Assembly: GCF_000191885.1 (NCBI RefSeq)
Contig: NZ_AEWI01000013.1
Coordinates: forward strand, 1 to 64,000
DNA from: Anaerophaga thermohalophila DSM 12881
GTDB taxonomy: Bacteria; Bacteroidota; Bacteroidia; Bacteroidales; Marinilabiliaceae
Length of the DNA: 64,000 nt
Direction: 5' to 3'
Shown: piece by piece, positions 25,532 through 34,839 of the stretch
Layout of the letters: every line of letters begins with the position of its first letter
How positions within the stretch are numbered: position 1 is the first letter of the stretch
The notes under the pieces: model-generated
Databases searched by the model: none
What the model was told of the DNA's origin: nothing
What the model saw: the letters and a program-made list of their open reading frames with translations, nothing else
Made by a program: the position numbers and the translations under genes

Positions 25532-26611
25532 ATGAATATAAGTTTTTCATATCAAAATGGTGTTCCGGAAGGAATAGAGAAGGCTGAATTTGAAAAATAT
25601 GTGTCGGACCGCTTCGATGATTTGCACAAGTTCTTCAGACATTATCTGAAGAGGGAGCCCGAAATTATTGTGCATGTATCGAAAGTGAAAGATACTTTCA
25701 GCCTTTCGTATGTACTGAAAGGACGGACTTCGGTATATGCCCACTTACGGGGTGAGAATTTGAATGAAATATCGATCCTCCTTCTGGAGAAATTTAAGTC
25801 GAAAATTAGCCGGGAGCTTGGTAAAACCCGAAAAGGAGCAATTACAAGGAAAAGAATCCATCAGAGGCTGCGTTTTGAAGACATCGTGCCCGAGCTGACC
25901 CGTCACAGAGAAGAAGAAGACTGGGATGCTTTCAGCCATTTGTTCAGCACTATGCTTCCGGAAATCAGGAAATTTCTGGAAAGACGATATAATGAAGTCA
26001 AGGGTACCGGAGTGGATGAAAGCACAATTGGAAATCTTCAGGACCTGGCAGATGAATTATACCTCGATATCTGGCGAAACTTTGACAAGCGACCTGCCGA
26101 CCTTCAGGAGATGAAGGAATGGATTTATTCAATGGCTGATAAATTTGTCACCCGAAAACTCAGCTATTCTCATCCGGAAGGAGAAGCGGTTAATGTCGAT
26201 AATCTGGAACGTCAGGAGATAGGGGAGTTGCAGGAAAACTTTTCATGGGATGCTGAAGGTGAGATTTATCTGGAAGAAGAGTTTGCCGACCCCGTGGAAG
26301 TCCTGAACAAATATTATTATCACGATTTCTTTTCCGACAAACTGATTTTCGATCAGTATGATATTGAGGATTACAACAGGTTCATCGAAGATTTCAATAA
26401 CCTGGTATTGCAAGAGTTGTCCAAATTTCCGGTTGAAAAGAGAACGACTTTCGATTTTTACTTTAATGAGGGGTTATCACTTAAAGAAATAAGCCGTATT
26501 CGCAACATGCCTGAAAGGGAGGTGCAGAGAACTGTAAATGAGATTAATTCGCATCTTACTACCGCGCTTAAAGGTTGGGTTGAAGCCAATTACAGAAAAC
26601 CGGCCGAATAG
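25532..26611 (+). CDS. HPF-like domain fused to a sigma-70-like protein
   Basis: The protein has 359 aa from the ATG at 25532. Residues 1-95 look like a ribosome hibernation factor (HPF/RaiA) domain: FEKYVSDRFDDLHKFFRHYL, EIIVHVSKVKDTFSLSYVLK, then YAHLRGENLNEISILLLEKF, the strand-strand-helix order of that fold. Residues about 130-205 resemble sigma region 2 (DLADELYLDIWRNFD, MKEWIYSMADKFVTRKL). Residues about 295-345 resemble sigma region 4 (FDFYFNEGLSLKEISRIRNM plus PEREVQRTVNEI, a helix-turn-helix). The middle is acidic. The fusion suggests a regulator linking ribosome state with transcription. It follows a small membrane protein. Confidence 0.7.
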   Translation: MNISFSYQNGVPEGIEKAEFEKYVSDRFDDLHKFFRHYLKREPEIIVHVSKVKDTFSLSYVLKGRTSVYAHLRGENLNEISILLLEKFKSKISRELGKTRKGAITRKRIHQRLRFEDIVPELTRHREEEDWDAFSHLFSTMLPEIRKFLERRYNEVKGTGVDESTIGNLQDLADELYLDIWRNFDKRPADLQEMKEWIYSMADKFVTRKLSYSHPEGEAVNVDNLERQEIGELQENFSWDAEGEIYLEEEFADPVEVLNKYYYHDFFSDKLIFDQYDIEDYNRFIEDFNNLVLQELSKFPVEKRTTFDFYFNEGLSLKEISRIRNMPEREVQRTVNEINSHLTTALKGWVEANYRKPAE

Positions 26612-26652
26612 TGAACCGTTGAAATTTTGCTTTTCTCCAAAAAAAAAAAAAA

Positions 26653-26805
26653 TTGAGGAGGCTGTCTAAAAAGTCCATTTTTCTCTGTGAATCACTGTGA
26701 TGTGCTCCGTGCACTTCTGCGTATCTATTTGAAAAACAATACTTGCGACAGAAAGTACTGAATTCATTTTTCCCCAAAGAATTACTTTTTAGACACTCTC
26801 CTCAA
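26653..26805. repeat. Family F MITE-like element
   Basis: A 153 bp element with near-perfect inverted ends TTGAGGAGGCTGTCTAAAAA and the complement of TTTTTAGACACTCTCCTCAA. The GTCTAAAAAG core is shared with the ends of families B and C. It lies between two convergent genes. Confidence 0.8.
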
Positions 26806-26829
26806 ACAAATTCAGTAAGATGGCCAGGT

Positions 26830-29800
26830 TTATTTAACCGGAGCTTCCGGAATTTCCGGCAGCGGTTCACGTTTGTCCAGTTGTTTCATTATTACTTCAA
26901 TGGCTTTGTTCAACTGCTGGTCTTCGCCGTTAAATTCTTTCCACGGATCGTTCTCAATGACAATATCGGGTGTTACACCAACACCTTCAATTATCCAATC
27001 GCCTTCCATTGAAAGAGAAGTGAATTGTGGAATACGCAGATCGGTGCCATCGATAAACGGCAGCGGGCCGGTGATTCCTACTATGCCACCCCATGTGCGG
27101 GTACCGATGGTTGTTCCTATTCCTAAGGCTTTAAATCCGTGAGCGAACAGATCGCCATCCGAAGCAGAATACTTGTCAATAAGTGCTACTTTCGGACCTA
27201 CAAGAGTTTCGCTGGGGACAGGCGTTACTTCAGGAGAATTTCTCCGCATATTGACCCGGTAGGCTTCACGGGCCAGGCGTTCGAGTATCATGGGAGATAC
27301 ATTACCACCGCCATTTCCACGGTCGTCGATGATCAGCCCTTTCTTGTCGAGTTGCGGATAAAAGAAGCGGGCAAACTTATTCAGTCCGTTAGGGCCCATG
27401 TCGGGAATGTGAATGTAACCGACCTGACCGTTTGTTGCCTCATTTACCTTGCGAATGTTTTCGTTGACCCACTTGAAGTAATAAAGCTCACTTTCGTCGT
27501 CAATAGGCGTAACAAGCACTTTTTGGGCACCTTCAGTGACCGGTTTATTGTTTACCAGCAATTCAACGGTTTGTCCGGCTTTTCCTACCAATAATTCAAA
27601 AATGTTATTGACAGATTTCGTTGATTGCCGGTCTACCGCCAGAATGTAATCTCCTTCGCTAACATCGACTCCGGGGGCCTGTAAAGGCGATTGCAAATTG
27701 TCGCTCCAGGGAGCACCATCCAGTATGCCGGTAATTTTAAAATAGCCTGACGCATGAGGTTGGATGGTGGCTCCAAGCAGGCCGGTTTTGATTCGTTCGG
27801 GCTTTGGTGCTTCGCCGGTGTTAACGTATGCGTGGCCTGCATTGAGTTCGCCAATCATTTCGCCAATGACATAGTTCAGATCGTTCCGATGATTAACGTG
27901 TGGCACCAATACTTTATATTTATCGTGAATGGCCTGCCAGTCGCGGCCATGCATGTTTTCCACGTAGAAAAAGTCACGCATCTGGCGCCACGCTTCATCA
28001 AAAATCTGTTGCCATTCGGCACGGTAGTCAACTGTTGTTTTCATACCTGAAAGGTCGATGGGGTCTTCAATTTTTATGGCTGATGAAGGGAGGTCAATCA
28101 CCTTCCAGGTTTTATTTTTGCCTGCCAGCATTTTCTTATTATCGGGTGAAAGCGTGTATCTGTAATCACCCAGCGCCTCTTCTTTCTCTTTCTCAAGGTC
28201 GAAAACGAACAAACCTGTGCCTTCTTTTTTAACCTGGAACCGGCGGTTGTAATAAACCTTACCGTTAACACAGTTAATGCTGTAATAATGTCCCGGTTCA
28301 ACAGGTAATGCAACGATGCGACGGCCGATACCGTCAAAGTCAATTTTTACAGTAGTATCCTTTTTCTGCTCATTGTCGTTTTTCTTTTCTTTTTCTTCTT
28401 CCTTTTTTTGCTCAACGGGTTTTACATCTTTATTTTCAGGTGCAAATGGCGAAGGTGTTGCCTTGTCCAAAATGGCAAAATAGATTCTGTATGAATTGAT
28501 ATAGGCGTGGTTCCACTCGGTTTCGCTGTATGTGGGGCTGAAATCACGCTGAGATGTAAAGAACAGATATTTTCCGTCGTCGGAAAAAGACGGATAGCCG
28601 GAGTCGTACCATTTTTCCGTAATCATTTGGATATCCCCGGTTTCAATGTTGGCTACCTTGATCACATCCATCTGATTGGGCCTACCATCGGTAAACGCAA
28701 GCCACCGGCTGTCGGGACTCCAGGTAAAATCGCCAAGTTGGGAATAATCACTTTTGGAAATCAGACGTGTATTGCCGGTAGGCACTTCAGTTATCATCAG
28801 GCGATAATGCTGGTCGTTCCAGGCAATGTAACGACTGTCGGGACTCCAGCTGATATTAAATTTGTAGGTATCTGCTCCCGATGTAAGCTGCCTGGCATCT
28901 CCTTCACCGTCGGCAGGTTTTATCCAGATTTCGTATTCACCGCTTTGGTCAGACAGCCAGGCCATCCATTTTCCATCGGGCGAATATTCGGCATCGCGGT
29001 CGTGAACCCCCGGCGTACGCGTGTGATTATAGGTGATGCCGTCTTCGGCCGGGACAGAGAATAGTTCTCCCCGGGCTGAAAAAAGAATGCGTTCGCCGCC
29101 AGGAGAGAGGCTTGCACCGGTGATATTATCTGAAACATCTTTAATTTCTTCACGTGCGAAGATCATGTCGTTGTTGATGGTTACCGGCACCTGCCGGAGT
29201 TCCCTGGTTCTGGCATCAAAGGTATAAAGATAACCGCCTTTTTCGAATACTATGGTTTGCCCGTGGTGAGAGGGAAACTTGATGTCGTAATCGGTGAAAT
29301 TGGTAATTTTTTCTGTTTCGCCGCTATTGGTGTTATATACGAACAGATTCATAGTGCGGTCACGATCCGAGAGGAAGAATATCTCGTCTTCGATCCACAT
29401 GGGAAAAATATCCTGTGCATCGTTGTCGGTGACGGCCTTGGTTTCATGGGTGTTGAAATCATGAATCCAGATTTCATCGGCCATTCCGCCCCGATAATAC
29501 TTCCAGGTACGAAATTCCCGAAATACACGGTTATAGGCAAGCTTGCTGCCGTCGGCATTGAAAGAGGAAAAACCTCCTTCGGGGAAAGGCAGTTGCCCGG
29601 GCATTCCGCCGTCAACCGGTACTTTGTACAGATGTCCTTTAAACGAATTAAATGATTTTTTTCGGGTTCGGAACACGATGTTTTCACCATCCGGTGTCCA
29701 GGTCATAACAATGTTGTTGGGGCCCATGCGGTCGGCTACATCATCGCGTTGCAATGTCGCGGTGTAGGTTAAGCGTTTGGGAATACCGCCTTCGGCCGGA

Positions 29801-30075
29801 ACTACAAAAACTTCGGTGTTGCCGTCGTATTGCCCGGTGAAAGCAATGCGGGAACCATCGGGTGAAAAGCGCGCGAACATTTCCATCCCCTTGTGGGAGG
29901 TGATTTTTCGGGCCGTTCCGCCATCAATAGGAACGGTGTAAAGATCGCCTGCAAAAGTAAACACAATTTTGTTGTCACTAATGCCCGGAAAGCGCATCAG
30001 ACGGGCCTCTTCGGCTACGAGTAAAGCCGGTAACCCAATGAGTAATGATACAAGGAACAGTTTTTTCAGGTTCAT
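26830..30075 (-). CDS. Tricorn-type S41 protease
   Basis: The protein has 1081 aa with a signal peptide (residues 1-21, ending LLVAEE). Residues about 25-560 are WD40-like/PD40 beta-propeller blades (FSPDGSRIAFTGQYDGNTEV, YSPDGKWMAWLSD, WSPDSRYIAWNDQHY). A charged Lys/Glu linker follows, then the tricorn core domain, a PDZ domain near 760-850 (GDYILAVDRQSTKS) and the S41 catalytic domain: DDRGNGGGNVS and YSASDGDLFAHGF with the nucleophile near Ser972. It degrades peptides in the periplasm. It is a single gene with no operon partners, convergent with the HPF/sigma gene. Confidence 0.93.
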   Translation of the reverse strand: MNLKKLFLVSLLIGLPALLVAEEARLMRFPGISDNKIVFTFAGDLYTVPIDGGTARKITSHKGMEMFARFSPDGSRIAFTGQYDGNTEVFVVPAEGGIPKRLTYTATLQRDDVADRMGPNNIVMTWTPDGENIVFRTRKKSFNSFKGHLYKVPVDGGMPGQLPFPEGGFSSFNADGSKLAYNRVFREFRTWKYYRGGMADEIWIHDFNTHETKAVTDNDAQDIFPMWIEDEIFFLSDRDRTMNLFVYNTNSGETEKITNFTDYDIKFPSHHGQTIVFEKGGYLYTFDARTRELRQVPVTINNDMIFAREEIKDVSDNITGASLSPGGERILFSARGELFSVPAEDGITYNHTRTPGVHDRDAEYSPDGKWMAWLSDQSGEYEIWIKPADGEGDARQLTSGADTYKFNISWSPDSRYIAWNDQHYRLMITEVPTGNTRLISKSDYSQLGDFTWSPDSRWLAFTDGRPNQMDVIKVANIETGDIQMITEKWYDSGYPSFSDDGKYLFFTSQRDFSPTYSETEWNHAYINSYRIYFAILDKATPSPFAPENKDVKPVEQKKEEEKEKKNDNEQKKDTTVKIDFDGIGRRIVALPVEPGHYYSINCVNGKVYYNRRFQVKKEGTGLFVFDLEKEKEEALGDYRYTLSPDNKKMLAGKNKTWKVIDLPSSAIKIEDPIDLSGMKTTVDYRAEWQQIFDEAWRQMRDFFYVENMHGRDWQAIHDKYKVLVPHVNHRNDLNYVIGEMIGELNAGHAYVNTGEAPKPERIKTGLLGATIQPHASGYFKITGILDGAPWSDNLQSPLQAPGVDVSEGDYILAVDRQSTKSVNNIFELLVGKAGQTVELLVNNKPVTEGAQKVLVTPIDDESELYYFKWVNENIRKVNEATNGQVGYIHIPDMGPNGLNKFARFFYPQLDKKGLIIDDRGNGGGNVSPMILERLAREAYRVNMRRNSPEVTPVPSETLVGPKVALIDKYSASDGDLFAHGFKALGIGTTIGTRTWGGIVGITGPLPFIDGTDLRIPQFTSLSMEGDWIIEGVGVTPDIVIENDPWKEFNGEDQQLNKAIEVIMKQLDKREPLPEIPEAPVK

Positions 30076-30292
30076 AATTCTTATTTATTTAGGTGTGCAA
30101 ATAAGGCAAAATCAGGTGATGTTTTGGTAATTCGTGCGCCGGTTAATTTGTTAACCGGTTTAATAGGACTAAAACATAAAAATATTCAAAATTGTTTGGC
30201 AGGGATAAGAAAGCAGTATCGTTTTTTGATAGTACCACATTTGTTTTGAAGATGCTTGTGGTTCATTTTCAGGTATCTGATGAAGCTTTAGT

Positions 30293-30811
30293 TTAGAATT
30301 TTTCATAATGTACTTTTTCCCATAAAAGCACATCTTCGGAATAAGGGGCTCGTTCTTTGGCTTTGTATCCAAATGCTATTATGTTCAGCACTTCCAGACT
30401 CCCGGGAGCATTTATTATTTTTTTGACGTTTTCGGATGCCAGGTTTCCTTCATCATCAGTACGCAGCCTGATCTGAATCCAGGTAGACCCCAAGCCAATC
30501 GATTCGGCAGTTATTTGCATCAAAATGGAGGCGATGGAGCAATCTTCGATCCATACATCACTTTTTGCAGGGTCGCCTAAAACAACAATAGCCAGGGGAG
30601 CGCCGGACAAGAATGCTGCACTATGCGATTTACATTTAGATAACCGTTCCAACGTTTCGGGATTTTCGACCACGACAAATTCCCATGGTCGATTGTTTTT
30701 TGAGGTAGGTGACCATAAAGCAGCTCTGAGCAATTGGTCAATTTTATCTCGCTCTACTTTCTTAGGTTCAAATGTTCTGCAACTTCTCCTTTTTTGAATG
30801 ATATCGAGCAT
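30293..30811 (-). CDS. Nitroreductase family protein
   Basis: The protein has 172 aa with an FMN-dependent nitroreductase fold. The FMN-binding start RRSCRTFEPKKVERD, the SPTSKNNRPWEFVVV segment and AIVVLGD, ILMQITAESIGLGSTWIQIR are typical. The C-terminal IAFGYKAKERAPYSEDVLLWEKVHYEKF tail is common to the subgroup with a YDEdrVhwEkW-like end. Redox reactions on unknown quinone, flavin or nitro substrates. It stands alone. Confidence 0.9.
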   Translation of the reverse strand: MLDIIQKRRSCRTFEPKKVERDKIDQLLRAALWSPTSKNNRPWEFVVVENPETLERLSKCKSHSAAFLSGAPLAIVVLGDPAKSDVWIEDCSIASILMQITAESIGLGSTWIQIRLRTDDEGNLASENVKKIINAPGSLEVLNIIAFGYKAKERAPYSEDVLLWEKVHYEKF

Positions 30812-30952
30812 AATACTGAACTATATTTTCGGCAAAAGATTAAAAATAATTGTCGGGGGTAGAAAAACCGAAAATCTTATCGTTATCCTATATGCCTACG
30901 GGCAAAACAGTGAGCATTAAAAAACTCTGTTTGGTAAAAATTTCTAATATAT

Positions 30953-31357
30953 TTAACGGTTTAAAAATTTAGAAAGTGTTTCAATTAATACCTGTAACCG
31001 GATTGGTTTGGCAAGATAGTCATCACAACCGGCCTCCATGCATTTTTCTCTTTCGCCCGACATAACGTGAGCCGTTTGTGCAATCACGGGCACGTCGGGT
31101 TTGATCTTCTTAATTTCGCGGGTTGCAGCATAACCATCCATAACCGGTAATTGCAAATCCATCAATACAAGGTCTACGTCATTATCTTTAAAAAGATCAA
31201 TGGCCTGCTGACCGTCTTTTGCCCACAAAATTCTGGCACTGGTGCGACGAAGCGCTGCATCAAAAAATATTTTATTGGTATCAACGTCTTCGACAACTAA
31301 AATAATTTTATCGCCCCAGTCCTGGTTAAGTGCGTTACTTAAATTTGAATCCGACAT
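30953..31357 (-). CDS. Stand-alone response regulator receiver (CheY-like)
   Basis: The protein has 134 aa: a single receiver domain with acidic pocket VVEDVD, phospho-acceptor Asp in LVLMDLQLPVMDGY, the switch Thr in IAQTAH and the Lys in YLAKPIRL. No output domain. The pattern (DLQLPVMDGY, MSGEREKCMEAGCDDYLAKPI) is that of receivers paired with hybrid histidine kinases. No kinase is nearby, so its partner must be elsewhere. Confidence 0.92.
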   Translation of the reverse strand: MSDSNLSNALNQDWGDKIILVVEDVDTNKIFFDAALRRTSARILWAKDGQQAIDLFKDNDVDLVLMDLQLPVMDGYAATREIKKIKPDVPVIAQTAHVMSGEREKCMEAGCDDYLAKPIRLQVLIETLSKFLNR

Positions 31358-31546
31358 AACTGATAAGGTTAATATTTGTTTGGTTGACCTTTCCTTTTTT
31401 TAGTTTGACCAAAATAACACTTTATTTTTTAAATTTCCTGATATTTAAGGTAAAAATTTATTGATAAAATGATTCCTTGGAATTATATGGCGGTTTCGCT
31501 GTTTTTTTGTTGTTTTGGCATGTTGTTGCGGACGATGATTCATTAA

Positions 31547-31692
31547 ATGAGTGCAGTCTAAAAAGCCTTATTACCCCTAAATCCCCTAAAGGGGACTTTT
31601 TCAAACTGCTGATTTATAGCAGTTCCCCTTTAGGGGTCAGGGGTAAAAATGGTAAAAATCAGCAGTTTGAAGGCTTTTTATACTGCACTCAT
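31547..31692. repeat. Family C MITE-like element, copy C2
   Basis: A 146 bp element with ends ATGAGTGCAGTCTAAAAAGC and the complement of GCTTTTTATACTGCACTCAT. It has the same CCCCTAAA palindromes as C1, here with a complete TTCCCCTTTAGGGG arm. TTAA-like bases flank both sides. Confidence 0.85.
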
Positions 31693-31696
31693 TAAA

Positions 31697-31867
31697 TAGT
31701 ATCTGTCCATAAAGTAAGTACCATTTGCCGTGTTACGCTTGCTTCCAAAATACTCATTTAAGAAAAGTAAATCCCGTTTTTGGCGGCTTCGAAAGCCTTG
31801 TAACCGGCACTTTCTGAACAGACAAGCATATTGTGAAATCTTTTGCGGGTTTATAGACGAGCACTAA
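31697..31867. repeat. Family D MITE-like element, copy D2 (inverse to D1)
   Basis: Directly abuts C2. The ends are TAGTATCTGTCCATAAAG and the complement of TTTATAGACGAGCACTA; the interior carries GTGTTACGCTTGC and CTTCGAAAGCCTTG, which match D1 on the other strand. Confidence 0.75.
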
Positions 31868-31924
31868 ATTAAATAATAAGGTGAACATAAAGATTTTTGC
31901 GGTAGAAGATAATCGATATTAAGA

Positions 31925-34576
31925 ATGGCGATCAAAATATTGTTCTGTATATATAGTATTTTTTTAGTTGCCGAAATGGTTGGAAATGCTCAGGGATTTG
32001 AATCTGATGCTCTTGCCGGATACTCATATCAAAAGGTGAATTCTGTAGAAAATATGAGTCTGGAGCAAAAAATCAGCCTGATACTTGTTCCCACCGGTCA
32101 TCGTGCCGACGGATCGATGGTATATTCCGGTCTCAGTAAAAATAATGCAGGCTTCTGGAAGGAATATAAGGTGCTTAATATTACTGAAGGCTTTAGAACC
32201 TCAGATTCTGACGTTCCGTTTCCCGATTGCCGGGCCATTCAGAATATTAATGATTATCGGATGAAAAGTATTTTGAGGGATGATCTGATTAAATATTTGT
32301 CTGATAATAATGCCCGGGGTGTACTGGCTTCCTCGTCTTTCTTGTTTGAGAGTTTTTCTTATCCTTCATCGTGGCTGAATGGGTCCAATAGTTATGCACT
32401 GTGGCTGTTTTCAGATGTTAGAGATGTGTTTCTTAGCATTCCTGTTACCTGGCTTCCGGATAAATTATTTTCCGGAAATGAGCCCCTGTCAATAATTCCT
32501 TCGCAGAAGAATGACAGTAATGTTTTTTCTCCATGGGTTGATCATTCCGGGGGAAGTGATATTCATTTTGAAAAACGGATAAGGCAAGGCACGCTTTTTC
32601 TGACTTCAGATTATGAATCGGATTTCACCCGCCTGGTCAGAGCTTATCGAAACAAAATGTTGATAGAAGATGATCTGGATGAAGGTTGCAGGAAGATTCT
32701 GGATACTTTGGGCAAATCGGGCAAACAAAAGAATTTTACCACTGAAAAGCAAATAACATGCTGGCTAAAAGAATACGCACGAAGAAGAACTTTTGAAGAA
32801 GGTATTCATCTTTTTAAACGAAGGGAGTCCCCGTTTCTTCCTTCTGATTTGCGTAACATCAGCATAAAACTGGTTTCAGATATTGCCGACAGTCTTGCAT
32901 CTTCATTTATTTCCATGGCAGAAAATCATTATACAATTACTGTTGCAGATTCTGCCCGTGCCGATTATGTGTTTTGGTTGTATGGAAATAAGCCGTTGAC
33001 CGGGCCGAATCTGAAAACCAGAGCCCAAAAAATAAGAAACGAGAATCCGGATGCAGAGATAGCTTTATTTTTGGGTGACCCGTGCAATTATTTTGAAAAG
33101 AATACCATCCCTGAGAGCGTTGATGCTGTTTTTACAGGCACATCGAATTGGTCTGTGGTGTGGGAATATCTGTCACAGGCTGTCTTTTCCGGAATAAATA
33201 CAGAAAAAGCATCACCTCGCGAATATTGGTTAAAAGGCATTCGTCCGCTTTCAGTAAGAACTCAGAAATCAAGATTAAAGTTTGGAGTACCTGAGGAGGT
33301 GGCTATGCGAACCGACAGTTTACTGAAAATTGATACTTTAATGTGGGAGGCCATCAAAGAGAAGGCTATACCAGGCGGCCAGGTATTAGTGGCCCGTGAC
33401 GGAGTTGTTGTCTGGAATAAAGCTTATGGAAATCATACCTACAAGGGAAACAGGAAAGTGGCACAAAGTGATATTTATGATTTGGCCTCAATAACCAAAA
33501 TTGCAGCAACACTTCCCTCGCTCATGAAATTGTATGACCAAAAAAGATGGTCATTGTCTGACACCCTTGGTGCCTTTTTCCCCGAAGTTGATACGACCGA
33601 TAAGGCATCTATTACCATACGGGATATTTTACTTCACGAAAGCGGATTGGTTTCTTATATCCCCTTCTATTTGGATGCCATTGATAAAGAAAAACTGAAA
33701 GGCAGCTTGTTTTCCAGAAGGTTTTCGTGGCTTTACAATATTAAGCTTGATGATTATGTGTATTTAAACCGGACTGTATCTTACCGTGAGGATGTATTTC
33801 AGAAATTCCGGGACCAGGTTTTTTCAGTGCCGGTTGCCGATAAATTGTACATGAACAAGCATTATCTGGATACAATGTTTGTCAGTATCATTACTTCTCC
33901 ATTACGCAGAACACACGACTATTTATATAGCGATGTCGGATTTTATTTTTTGGGAGAAATGGTACACCGGCTTTCCGGTAAACCATTAAATTATTTTGCT
34001 GCCGAAAATTTCTTTGAGCCGCTGGGAATGATAAATACATCTTTTCTGCCACTGAATCATTTTGACAAGGAACGGATAGTTCCTACTGAAAACGACAAAG
34101 CCTTTAGAAAACAGTTGCTTCATGGTTGGGTACACGACCCGGGAGCTGCAATGATGGGTGGAGTAGCCGGTCATGCCGGGCTCTTTTCGAATGCCGGCGA
34201 CGTTGCCAAAATGATGCAAATGTTCTTAAACGATGGTCGTTACGGAGGAAAAGAATATTTGAACGCCAGTACCGTTGAACTGTTTACCAAACGTTACAAC
34301 GGCACAAACCGTCGGGGGCTCGGATTTGATAAACCTGAACCTGATACCTCAAAAGTTAGTCCGGCTTCACGACTTGTTTCTTCTTCCTCTTTTGGGCACA
34401 GCGGATTTACAGGTACCCTGGCTTGGGCCGACCCGGAAAATGGTATTATCTATGTCTTTTTGTCCAACAGGGTACATCCTGATCAGTACAACAAAAAATT
34501 AATTGAAAACAACTACCGGACAAGAATCCAGGACATCGTATACCACTCCATAATCAGAAAAAAGAATGATGATTGA
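31925..34576 (+). CDS. Serine beta-lactamase-like hydrolase with decayed GH3 module
   Basis: The protein has 883 aa with a signal peptide (residues 1-22). The C-terminal half (about 455-880) is a class C beta-lactamase/DD-peptidase-like serine hydrolase: Ser522-I-T-Lys525, Tyr668-Ser-Asp670 and His825-Ser-Gly. Residues about 40-440 sit where related Bacteroidota proteins carry a GH3 beta-N-acetylglucosaminidase. Only edges of that domain can be recognised (VENMSLEQKISLILVP, and FTRLVRAYRNKMLIEDDLDE before CRKIL); the KHFPGHG-type catalytic core is absent, so glycosidase activity is doubtful. It probably acts on peptidoglycan or its fragments. Confidence 0.85.
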   Translation: MAIKILFCIYSIFLVAEMVGNAQGFESDALAGYSYQKVNSVENMSLEQKISLILVPTGHRADGSMVYSGLSKNNAGFWKEYKVLNITEGFRTSDSDVPFPDCRAIQNINDYRMKSILRDDLIKYLSDNNARGVLASSSFLFESFSYPSSWLNGSNSYALWLFSDVRDVFLSIPVTWLPDKLFSGNEPLSIIPSQKNDSNVFSPWVDHSGGSDIHFEKRIRQGTLFLTSDYESDFTRLVRAYRNKMLIEDDLDEGCRKILDTLGKSGKQKNFTTEKQITCWLKEYARRRTFEEGIHLFKRRESPFLPSDLRNISIKLVSDIADSLASSFISMAENHYTITVADSARADYVFWLYGNKPLTGPNLKTRAQKIRNENPDAEIALFLGDPCNYFEKNTIPESVDAVFTGTSNWSVVWEYLSQAVFSGINTEKASPREYWLKGIRPLSVRTQKSRLKFGVPEEVAMRTDSLLKIDTLMWEAIKEKAIPGGQVLVARDGVVVWNKAYGNHTYKGNRKVAQSDIYDLASITKIAATLPSLMKLYDQKRWSLSDTLGAFFPEVDTTDKASITIRDILLHESGLVSYIPFYLDAIDKEKLKGSLFSRRFSWLYNIKLDDYVYLNRTVSYREDVFQKFRDQVFSVPVADKLYMNKHYLDTMFVSIITSPLRRTHDYLYSDVGFYFLGEMVHRLSGKPLNYFAAENFFEPLGMINTSFLPLNHFDKERIVPTENDKAFRKQLLHGWVHDPGAAMMGGVAGHAGLFSNAGDVAKMMQMFLNDGRYGGKEYLNASTVELFTKRYNGTNRRGLGFDKPEPDTSKVSPASRLVSSSSFGHSGFTGTLAWADPENGIIYVFLSNRVHPDQYNKKLIENNYRTRIQDIVYHSIIRKKNDD

Positions 34577-34590
34577 TTTTCTTAAATCTG

Positions 34591-34725
34591 ATGTATCCCG
34601 AATACTACAACGACAAAGTGGTTCGCTATGGCTTCGTTATGGGAGAGGAACCCGTCAGTTATGTGGAGCAGATTCTGAAACGTTACCAACATTATGCACG
34701 TCTGACAAGCGGGGTGAATTCCTGA
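34591..34725 (+). CDS. Possible small ORF or gene remnant
   Basis: A 44 aa frame (MYPEYYNDKVVRYGFVMGEE...) begins 14 bp after the serine hydrolase stop. Its amino-acid composition looks protein-like, but I do not recognise it; it may be the tail of a lost gene. It is followed by a microsatellite. Confidence 0.35.
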   Translation: MYPEYYNDKVVRYGFVMGEEPVSYVEQILKRYQHYARLTSGVNS

Positions 34726-34762
34726 AGGTCAGGATAAGTGTCGTGTTTCCGGGTAGGTTTAT

Positions 34763-34836
34763 CTCAACCTCAACCTCAACCTCAACCTTAACCTCAATCT
34801 CAATCTCAACCTCAATCTCAACCTTACCCTCAACCT
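34763..34836. repeat. TCAACC hexamer tract
   Basis: About twelve degenerate CTCAAC/CTCAAT/CTTAAC hexamers just past the M18 peptidase stop codon. Confidence 0.85.
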
Positions 34837-34839
34837 CTT

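Noticed and set aside
31477-31695. A 72-codon plus-strand frame across the C2 repeat
   Set aside because: Most of it is the non-coding MITE-like repeat with palindromes, also present at 3394 without such a frame.
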